A stretch of 12,603 nucleotides of DNA. It comes from JBEKDJ01 sp050014415. Its GTDB lineage: Bacteria; Desulfobacterota; BSN033; UBA1163. The stretch covers positions 1 through 12,603 of the forward strand of contig JBEKDJ010000261.1 of NCBI GenBank assembly GCA_050014415.1. The letters are read 5' to 3'. The position numbers were made by a program, and so were the translations under genes. Below, piece after piece: positions 7,627 to 12,603 of the stretch (position 1 is the first letter of the stretch; every line of letters starts with the position of its first letter). The notes beneath the pieces were generated by a model, which saw only the letters and a program-made list of their open reading frames with translations, searched no databases and was not told the origin of the DNA.

Positions 7627-8448
7627 ATGGCTGACCCTAAGTATCTCTACAAGTTTCGTTCTTTTAGAGATGAAAACCACAAGAGAATGTTGACCGATAA
7701 CGAACTATTTTTCCCTTCTCCTGATAAATTCAACGATCCATTCGACTGTTGCGTGCCAATGCGTTACGATGACTTCACTAAAAATGAGTTTATTAGACAT
7801 TGGACTCTTAGATTTAAAGAAGACTTCCCGAACGCTCGCGACAACGATATCAGGAAAAAGGTTAAAGATTTTTACAATAGATTCCGATCACCGGATGGGA
7901 GAAAGATGATGGCAAAAATACAGGAGGAAACCATCAGACTGATGAGATCAAAGGACATTGGGGTTTTCTCCCTTACAGCCAATCTGAAAAGTATTCTTTC
8001 TTGGTCACACTATGCGGATTCGCACAGAGGATTTTGCGTCGGTTTTCATACCTGGAATCTGAAGGCGTTTCTTGAAAAGTGCGGACCATTGTTAGACTTA
8101 AGACCAGTCAATTATACTAAAGAATATCCTTTCATAAATGCTTATAGAACGTCAGACGAAGAGAAGACGAATAAGATGGTGTGGACAAAATCAACGGATT
8201 GGGGATATGAGAACGAATACAGAATTCTTTGGTTGACAGGGGCAAACAAGCCCTTGAAAATCCCTAATGGGGTTATTAGAAGAGTTGTTTTAGGGTGTCA
8301 GGTCAGCCCTACGAATATAGATGAAATGATATCGATTCTAAGATCTCGTGCTGACCGGATTTCCCTTTTTCAAGCCAAGCCGAAAGTGGATAGTTTTGGT
8401 TTACGTTTTGATTTTATAAGATACACACGCGATCAACATTCATCATAG
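7627..8448 (+). CDS. DUF2971 family protein
   Basis: The product has 273 residues when started at ATG 7627 and begins MADPKYLYKFRSF. Family hallmarks run in order: the N-terminal YLYKFRSF; the substrate-like pocket motif ELFFPSPDKFNDPFD near residue 30; FSLTANLKSILSWSHYADSH and GFCVGFH in the middle; WGYENEYRILW about two thirds in; and a VIRRVVLGCQVS segment near the C-terminus. DUF2971 has no established biochemical activity; members often sit in variable regions beside defence genes. An in-frame ATG at 7579 would add 16 polar residues but lies inside the predicted promoter, so 7627 is preferred; AGGCAGGAT precedes it. There is no signal peptide or membrane segment, so it is probably cytoplasmic. 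It is transcribed alone and converges on the hepT cluster. The composition is more AT-rich than the liv operon. Confidence 0.85.
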   Translation: MADPKYLYKFRSFRDENHKRMLTDNELFFPSPDKFNDPFDCCVPMRYDDFTKNEFIRHWTLRFKEDFPNARDNDIRKKVKDFYNRFRSPDGRKMMAKIQEETIRLMRSKDIGVFSLTANLKSILSWSHYADSHRGFCVGFHTWNLKAFLEKCGPLLDLRPVNYTKEYPFINAYRTSDEEKTNKMVWTKSTDWGYENEYRILWLTGANKPLKIPNGVIRRVVLGCQVSPTNIDEMISILRSRADRISLFQAKPKVDSFGLRFDFIRYTRDQHSS

Positions 8449-8460
8449 GCTTATTGATGG

Positions 8461-8497
8461 GAGGGAAAGTTATAAAAGGCTTTTCCTTCACTCTTTT
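8461..8497 (+). terminator. Probable terminator after the DUF2971 gene
   Basis: GAGGGAAAG (8461-8469) can pair with CTTTTCCTTC (8480-8489) through nine pairs with one wobble and one bulged T, followed by the T-rich stretch CTCTTTT (8491-8497). It begins 12 bases after the stop codon. The stem is imperfect, so confidence is modest. Confidence 0.35.
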
Positions 8498-8654
8498 ACG
8501 ATATGGAGATTACTGGTTGAAAACTGCACCATTTGAGAAAAACTAGAGGTCAATGACTTCAGGAAGAAACCAACACGAAACTTATGGTTTCTAAAGGTCA
8601 AACCTACCTTTCACAAATAAACTGCAGTCCCGGCGGTTTGGGGCTTGGTTTTTC

Positions 8655-8769
8655 GAAATTATCCCAGGATCTTCTTCAAGGCATCATCTGCCTTCCGTCC
8701 TCTCGGTCCTTCTCCCGGGAGGTAGAACATCACCCCTTTCCCCGATTTCTGGGGGATGATTTCAATCTT
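8655..8769. repeat. Direct repeat copy A (115 bp), left flank of the MntA-HepT module
   Basis: Aligns base for base, without gaps, to 9631-9745 (offset 976) with about four mismatches (at 8660, 8667, 8740 and 8747), or roughly 97% identity. Similarity ends sharply at 8770, within a few bases of the hepT stop codon. It is a second copy of the 3' end of the repeat-protein gene. Confidence 0.93.
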
Positions 8770-8775
8770 TTTCAC
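8659..8775 (-). CDS. Orphan 38-residue C-terminal copy of the winged-helix repeat protein
   Basis: A GTG at 8775 shares the four bases GTGA with the hepT stop codon and opens a 38-codon frame ending TAA at 8659-8661. After VKK it reads IEIIPQKSGKGVMFYLPGEG and then the tail ending ALKKILG. This is the C-terminal beta-hairpin and tail helix of the protein encoded at 9635-10189, with the same stop position and only one visible amino-acid change over the shared part (K for R in PQKSG). The frame is undamaged although nothing obvious selects for it. It may be a translated, hepT-coupled peptide, or simply the flank of an insertion. There is no clear ribosome-binding site beyond a weak GAGAG. Confidence 0.35.
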   Translation of the reverse strand: MKKIEIIPQKSGKGVMFYLPGEGPRGRKADDALKKILG

Positions 8776-9119
8776 TGTTCCGAACTCTCTCGCGGAAGCA
8801 GCGGCTCTATCTTGCTCAACAAGTCAGGAACATCGCGGGTTGCCGTTTTCCAAACTTCATCCCAATCTACCACATCATATCCGTGAATGAGATGATCCCG
8901 CATTCCAGCAATGAGCAGCCAAGGAATCTCCGAATGTTGATCGCGAAACTCAAGGGAAAGCCGCTTAACGGCTTCACCGATCACAATCAATTGGTACAAC
9001 ACAGCCGACTGCGTTTTATAATCTTTGAGAAAAAGCTCTTTCTCCGAGTCTTGCACAAAATCGAAAACTGAATGAGCCGCTCTACCAATGTCAAGTAGTG
9101 TCGCTTCATCCCGCTGCAT
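8772..9119 (-). CDS. hepT: HepT-like HEPN ribonuclease toxin
   Basis: The toxin half of a MntA/HepT pair (HEPN domain, DUF86/HepT-like). The 115-residue, mostly helical protein carries the HepT motif R-x4-H-x-Y as R74-DHLI-H79-G-Y81; R and H are the RNase residues, and the tyrosine is the residue AMPylated by MntA in characterised pairs. ATG 9119 has AAGGA six bases upstream and lies inside the 3' end of mntA (14-base overlap), so the two are co-translated with the antitoxin first. The stop codon overlaps the GTG of the orphan C-terminal copy. The motif and neighbour make the call firm; whether it is active here is inference. Confidence 0.93.
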   Translation of the reverse strand: MQRDEATLLDIGRAAHSVFDFVQDSEKELFLKDYKTQSAVLYQLIVIGEAVKRLSLEFRDQHSEIPWLLIAGMRDHLIHGYDVVDWDEVWKTATRDVPDLLSKIEPLLPRESSEQ

Positions 9120-9444
9120 AGATTGTCCTTCGTTCAGAGAAAAGAATTTGAGCGGTTCTCAATATTTCGCTGCGAAGCAACCAATTGGAACTGCGATCAA
9201 GAGCACGTTTCGTCATAAGGTCTACCTTTCGATTCATGAGTGTTTGAAGTTCCAGCTCCATTTTGACATGGTCTAGCAATCCCCAATCAGCGTCAGGAGC
9301 AAAAGTAACCAAGATATCCACATCGCTGTCAGGGCTGAAATCATTCCGCAAGGCAGAGCCGAAAACTGCCAACTCGTGGATTTTCCAGCGCTGGCAAAAT
9401 TGGGTAAGCTCGTTTACAGGAGGGGTACTCAAAAAGCTGCTCAT
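9106..9444 (-). CDS. mntA: MntA-like minimal nucleotidyltransferase antitoxin
   Basis: The antitoxin half of the pair. Its 112 residues contain the nucleotidyltransferase signature G-S-x10-D-x-D as G29-S30 ... D41-V42-D43, and a probable third metal-binding aspartate D75 in NRKVDL. In studied pairs MntA inactivates HepT by adding AMP to the tyrosine of the R-x4-H-x-Y motif; all needed residues are visible in both proteins. ATG 9444 has a weak GAGAAC-type site upstream. No strong promoter was found in the 190 bases between it and the upstream gene, so it may be read from its own weak promoter or by readthrough from 10189. Together with hepT it fills the interval between the two 115-bp direct repeats. 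Confidence 0.92.
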   Translation of the reverse strand: MSSFLSTPPVNELTQFCQRWKIHELAVFGSALRNDFSPDSDVDILVTFAPDADWGLLDHVKMELELQTLMNRKVDLMTKRALDRSSNWLLRSEILRTAQILFSERRTIYAAG

Positions 9445-9630
9445 CGTTCGTTCTCAACTTTCTTCGGGCTACAAAGGCTGCTCAATTTGGCTATTAGCCC
9501 TGCACACGGCGCGGCGCTACCATTCCTCCTAATATTACTTCTACAAATAGTGGCGTTGAAGCATGATTTGTCTTGATATTCAACTCAAAATCTCATAGAA
9601 AAGGTTGAAATTCTGCAATTATGATCTTTT

Positions 9631-9745
9631 GAAATCATCCCAAGATCTTCTTCAAGGCATCATCTGCCTTCCGTCCTCTCGGTCCTTCTCCCGGGAGGTA
9701 GAACATCACCCCTTTTCCCGATCTCTGGGGGATGATTTCAATCTT
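9631..9745. repeat. Direct repeat copy B (115 bp), right flank of the MntA-HepT module
   Basis: The partner of 8655-8769. Here the repeat is the native 3' end of the repeat-protein gene, including its TGA stop (9635-9637). The 861 bases between the two copies hold mntA and hepT and about 190 bases of leader, nothing else. Confidence 0.93.
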
Positions 9746-10189
9746 CCCTTCGGAAGCCATCTTACTTGTCAATTCAATGGGGTCTTTGTTGAAGTGTTTT
9801 CGGAAGGCGTCGTTAAACCCGCTGAAGACACTATGGATTCCTTTGTAGGGATCTTTTCTCAATTTTTTGATCCCTTCCACCACGAACTCCTCTTCAGAAA
9901 GGGAGGGACCGCCTGCCAATATCATCTGAATGATCTCTTCGGTGGTGGGTCTCTTTGGTGCCTCCCCGGGAAGGAAGAGCATCGCTCCTCCCTTGAAAGG
10001 CCGGACCTCTATCTTTCCTACGGCCGCCAATCTTGATGTAACCTCGACGGGATTGGTCCCGAAATATTTCCTGAAGGCTTCGTTGAACCCACTGTAGACA
10101 CTGTGAATGCCCCTAAATGGTTCCCTTCGCAATTTTTTGATCGCTTCTACAACAAATTCCTCCTCTGTCAACTTCCTCTCCTCCTCCAT
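9635..10189 (-). CDS. Two-repeat winged-helix-like protein, unrecognised family
   Basis: A 184-residue protein made of two copies of one unit with a period of exactly 90 residues. Each unit starts EEEFVVE-x-IKKLR, goes on to GIHSV-x-SGFN-x-AFRK-x-F, then an LTS/VTS helix, a beta-hairpin (GKIEV..AMLFLPGE and GKIEI..VMFYLPGE) and a charged tail helix. That helix-helix-helix-hairpin order looks like a winged helix, so DNA or RNA binding by a pseudo-dimer is a reasonable inference, but no named family was recognised. ATG 10189 is chosen over GTG 10198 because AAGGGGG lies about nine bases ahead of it and would collide with the GTG. There is no membrane segment or signal. Its 3' end is duplicated beyond the neighbouring MntA-HepT pair. 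Confidence 0.8.
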   Translation of the reverse strand: MEEERKLTEEEFVVEAIKKLRREPFRGIHSVYSGFNEAFRKYFGTNPVEVTSRLAAVGKIEVRPFKGGAMLFLPGEAPKRPTTEEIIQMILAGGPSLSEEEFVVEGIKKLRKDPYKGIHSVFSGFNDAFRKHFNKDPIELTSKMASEGKIEIIPQRSGKGVMFYLPGEGPRGRKADDALKKILG

Positions 10190-10362
10190 GATGGGCACCC
10201 CCTTTTTTCCAAATCATTTGACTGAAAGTGGTCTCAAACCCCCACCGAAAGATTAGAAAAAACTAATTCATTTTTAATCTTCCTTTAATATGAATATTGT
10301 ATATTACTTTATAAGCAAACAAGAAAATATCTCTTTCCTCCTCGTTCAACTTACAACCCTTG

Positions 10363-10399
10363 AAAAATCCACCTGATCCTACAAATCGGGTGGATTTTT
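10363..10399. terminator. Strong hairpin terminator, probably bidirectional
   Basis: The 15-base arms AAAAATCCACCTGAT (10363-10377) and ATCGGGTGGATTTTT (10385-10399) pair fully with one G-T wobble around the 7-base loop CCTACAA. T-runs occur on both strands. It lies six bases beyond the stop of the DGQHR gene and so insulates that gene from the repeat-protein gene downstream. Confidence 0.85.
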
Positions 10400-10405
10400 T
10401 ATTGG

Positions 10406-11533
10406 TCAACTGGCCTTCATCGCATCCCTCAGTTCTCGCGCGAGAAGCTCTACCGTACCCCTGGTCCCTCCTGCCAACTTCTTCCGCCATTCTCCCTCGG
10501 TCTCAAACCGGCCCTCTCCGATCCTGTCGCCCCACGGTGCGATTGCCTCCCGAATTCCAAAATGGTCGAATGGGTCTTTCTTCAGCTCTCTAGATCTGGC
10601 CATCACATCAGGGCTCAGCCGGATGAAGGCTCGGAGGGCTGCTCCGGTCTTGATGCTGTATTTTCGGCCTGCCCAAGCCTTTGGGAAGACCGCCTGAATC
10701 GCCTTAAAGTAATTGAGAAAAAATCTCTTACCATCCTGCTCAAATTCCTTGAACCGATTCGCTCCTCCAAGCTTCTCGATGTTGCCAAAAAGGTCCACCA
10801 TCTCATCCGCCAGTGACGCTTGAGAAACTCGCCCTCTCCCCACACCTAATATCTTGATCTCTCCTTGTAATGGAGAGCCCTCTTCTTCATTGAGGCGGCG
10901 AATGATATCATGGGCCAAGGCCTGATGCACGTCGGCGTAAAGTCTCCTACCGGCTAATGAAATCAGGTGAGAGGGATTGAGTCGCGTATGTTTGGCGTTG
11001 ATCGTGACAAAGAGTTCAACAGTCTGACGAGGGTCGAGCGTGTCAAAGAGAACGGCAGGAACATCGATCTGCGCATCTTTTCCAGTTTGGGCGCTAAGGG
11101 CCAACAGCCGGTGCTGGCCGTCCAGACATCGCAGGATCCCAGGCTCTTCCGGGATCTGAAGCATCCCTATGCTGGGATTCTTTCCAAGAGGAGAGAAGGT
11201 GAGTCGTTTTTCTGCAATCATGATCACGGCCCCCGGGATCGCAGGCAGATTTTGCGCCTCCTGACAATCCGAATAGTATTGGACCAATTCCCGAATCTTC
11301 TTTCGGATGACCGGCCTCTGGAAGGCGGCTTCGCTTCGTGTGATCCGTCTTTCCAACATCTCCCAGTTAATACCTGAGGTCTTGGTCATTTTTTCTTTCT
11401 TCTCCCCTTCCGCTGTAGCCGCATAATTCAACACTTCAAACTTCACTAGCCTCTGAATGTCCGTAGAAGTAAAAGAGGTTTGATAGAACTCCACTCCAAA
11501 CTGTCTGACTCTATGTCCTGGAATCGTAATCAT
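10406..11533 (-). CDS. DGQHR-domain protein (DndB-like)
   Basis: A 375-residue protein with the DGQHR motif at 138-142 (ILRCLDGQHRLLAL) and a second conserved block ELFVTINAKHTRLNPSHL around 173-190. This pattern defines the DGQHR/DndB family, which has a ParB-like fold. DndB is best known as a regulator in DNA phosphorothioation loci; stand-alone relatives occur in defence islands with unknown jobs. No dndA, C, D or E gene is visible here, so a phosphorothioation role cannot be claimed. ATG 11533 is chosen because AGGAGGTGG lies upstream at a good distance; the ATG at 11551 in the same frame would translate through that site. A strong terminator follows. The start faces a roughly 590-base divergent spacer. 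Confidence 0.85.
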   Translation of the reverse strand: MITIPGHRVRQFGVEFYQTSFTSTDIQRLVKFEVLNYAATAEGEKKEKMTKTSGINWEMLERRITRSEAAFQRPVIRKKIRELVQYYSDCQEAQNLPAIPGAVIMIAEKRLTFSPLGKNPSIGMLQIPEEPGILRCLDGQHRLLALSAQTGKDAQIDVPAVLFDTLDPRQTVELFVTINAKHTRLNPSHLISLAGRRLYADVHQALAHDIIRRLNEEEGSPLQGEIKILGVGRGRVSQASLADEMVDLFGNIEKLGGANRFKEFEQDGKRFFLNYFKAIQAVFPKAWAGRKYSIKTGAALRAFIRLSPDVMARSRELKKDPFDHFGIREAIAPWGDRIGEGRFETEGEWRKKLAGGTRGTVELLARELRDAMKAS

Positions 11534-11583
11534 TTTCAGCCACCTCCTCATGATTAGAAAGTAGAATGTGGGATATGCTTCAA

Positions 11584-11618
11584 TTCAGACACCAGACTTC
11601 AGACCTTGGACACCAGGC
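11584..11618. repeat. Degenerate 7-bp tandem repeats, five units
   Basis: Consecutive units TTCAGAC, ACCAGAC, TTCAGAC, CTTGGAC and ACCAGGC share a 7-base rhythm. A second pair, TAGTCGA and TTGTCGA, lies at 11836-11849. The array would be in the leader of the DGQHR transcript if the weak promoter at 11684-11712 is real. Confidence 0.6.
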
Positions 11619-11992
11619 TTTTCTATTTAGGAAAATGAGCCTTGAAGTGTTGTCAAACCTTCTTGAGATTTCGCCGATAATTCTTTATATCAGTTGGTGT
11701 CTAAGTATCCAAATTCCTTTTGGAAATTCTCTCGCGGCCTCATATTTCAAAAGTGCTAGTTCATCTACGTGTAATTTCTGGCCATTCCCCCACTTCAGTC
11801 TAAGGTCTAATATATGAATCAGAGCGGATTCTGGATAGTCGATTGTCGATCAATGAAAATCCCTACTCTCTCCCCTTCACTCCCTATATTCCAATGTTAT
11901 ATAGATATCAAAATCTCCATGACTAAACAAGTACTAAATTACGACATGGAAATTTCGAAACCTCCCTCCCCGCCAGGCAGGAAAAACAGTCA

Positions 11993-12015
11993 AGGACAGG
12001 CAAGACGCCTATCCT
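11993..12015. repeat. Short hairpin (9-bp stem, one mismatch)
   Basis: AGGACAGGC pairs with GCCTATCCT around the loop AAGAC, with one C/A mismatch. No T-run follows, so it is not a clear terminator; it may be a worn copy of a dispersed palindromic repeat. Confidence 0.4.
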
Positions 12016-12062
12016 GCTGTTGTTCGATAAGTCCATCTCTGTTCTCGGAAATCACAAGCCAA

Positions 12063-12091
12063 TTGACACCTTTCTTGGCAACTCATAAAAT
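12063..12091 (+). promoter_or_regulatory. Near-consensus sigma70 promoter of the DUF547 gene
   Basis: A perfect -35 TTGACA (12063-12068), a 17-base spacer and -10 TAAAAT (12086-12091, five of six consensus bases). Transcription would begin near 12098, about 30 bases ahead of ATG 12128. This is the strongest promoter match in the window. Confidence 0.7.
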
Positions 12092-12127
12092 AGAAGTGTG
12101 TAGACTGAGGTCTAAAGAGGAAGGGAA

Positions 12128-12603
12128 ATGAGATCCCAAACTACCGTGATTCTAAATACAGGCGAGCGATCCACGCTGAAGTCGGAACACCGCATCGATA
12201 TCGGCTTGACCCTCGCAATGGCTGACTTGAAAGCCAGGTTCATCGATGTGGAGAGCGGGGTCATCCGATATAGAGCCATCCGCGACTCTGAGGAGTTTGA
12301 AAGATATAGAAATCTGGCAAGAGGACTCAATTCTCTTGATCTTCGGTCCCTCAAGGACCGGGGGCAAAGGCTTGCCTTCTGGATCAATACTTACAATACG
12401 GCTGTGATTCACGGGGTCATCGAACTGGGGCTTCAGCAGTCTGTCAGGGAATTTCGCGGGTTTTTTGACCGAATGACATATGAGATTGGGGGATTTCGCT
12501 TTTCCCTGAACGAGATGGAACACGGTATCCTTCGTGGTAATCGAAGACATCCTTATCGACTCCTCAGGCCATTCCGGAAAAGGGACCCCCGGTTGGAGTT
12601 CTC
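12128..12603 (+). CDS. DUF547 domain protein, 5' part only
   Basis: The frame from ATG 12128 stays open to the end of the window (158 codons), so the 3' end is not seen. The ATG follows AGAGGAAGG closely. After an N-terminal helical stretch, the DUF547 hallmarks appear: RLAFWINTYNTAVIHGVIE near residues 81-100, then GFFDRMTYEIGGFRFSLNEM, EHGILRGN around 140, and RPFRKRDPRLEF at the edge. DUF547 has no settled biochemical role; most members are longer and many carry a signal peptide, which this one lacks. It is transcribed away from the DGQHR gene from its own strong promoter. GC content is higher than in the spacer before it. Confidence 0.85.
   Translation, partial: MRSQTTVILNTGERSTLKSEHRIDIGLTLAMADLKARFIDVESGVIRYRAIRDSEEFERYRNLARGLNSLDLRSLKDRGQRLAFWINTYNTAVIHGVIELGLQQSVREFRGFFDRMTYEIGGFRFSLNEMEHGILRGNRRHPYRLLRPFRKRDPRLEF

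Larger units (their letters stand above)
11534..12062. other. Divergent intergenic region without a confident gene
   Basis: Lies between the DGQHR gene and the DUF547 gene. It holds heptamer repeats (11584-11618, and two more units at 11836-11849) and a short hairpin (11994-12014). A possible minus-strand promoter for the DGQHR gene has -10 TATAAA (11684-11689), 17 bases, and a weak -35 TTGGAT (11707-11712). The open frames on the plus strand here show no family resemblance. Confidence 0.45.

Noticed and set aside
9605..10036. Plus-strand ORF opposite the repeat-protein gene
   Set aside because: The clear 90-residue repeat is on the minus strand; the plus frame is a shadow, as is the plus-strand ORF at 8584-8886.
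10263..10490. Minus-strand ORF spanning the terminator
   Set aside because: It overlaps the DGQHR 3' end in another frame and crosses a strong terminator.
12112..12550. Minus-strand ORFs opposite the DUF547 gene
   Set aside because: The plus frame has the DUF547 motifs, a promoter and a ribosome-binding site; the minus frames are shadows.

Overview
The window looks like accessory chromosomal DNA of a Gram-negative bacterium. My best guess is a Desulfobacterota (deltaproteobacterial)-type genome, but nothing here fixes the taxon. The reasons are a branched-chain amino-acid-type ABC operon with a secreted binding protein, sigma70-like promoters, an IS1634-family transposase remnant, a MntA/HepT toxin-antitoxin pair, DGQHR and DUF2971 genes, and 7-bp degenerate spacer repeats. 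No rRNA, tRNA or CRISPR array was seen.

Layout. (1) 1-457: no confident gene; a small doubtful ORF overlies a strong imperfect inverted repeat. (2) 458-5084, minus strand: a complete operon in the order binding protein, LivH, LivM, LivG, LivF, transcribed right to left from a predicted promoter at 5213-5242, with a 27-bp dyad just upstream of the -35. (3) 5325-6512, minus: a graveyard. An amidase-signature gene has lost its 3' end and its catalytic serine, and abuts the frameshifted N-terminal piece of an IS1634-type transposase. (4) 6513-7566: mostly empty, with one decayed ORF carrying a perfect 72-bp tandem duplication. (5) 7567-8497, plus: a DUF2971 gene with a clear promoter and a probable terminator. 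(6) 8655-10189, minus: a MntA-HepT module lying precisely between two 115-bp, about 97% identical direct repeats. One repeat is the 3' end of an intact gene for an unrecognised two-repeat winged-helix-like protein; the other is an orphan copy whose reading frame overlaps the hepT stop codon. (7) 10363-11533, minus: a DGQHR (DndB-like) gene with a strong terminator. (8) 11534-12127: a long divergent spacer with heptamer repeats. (9) 12128 to the window end, plus: the 5' part of a DUF547 gene behind a near-consensus promoter.

How the genes may work together: the liv genes form one importer for an amino acid, amide or similar small organic solute. The DUF2971, MntA/HepT, repeat-protein and DGQHR genes form a small cluster that looks like a defence or genome-conflict island, but no dnd, restriction or integrase gene is visible, so that grouping is inference. 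The most unusual structure is the toxin-antitoxin module bracketed by duplicated 3' ends of its neighbour gene; recombination between the repeats would excise exactly the module and leave the neighbour intact.
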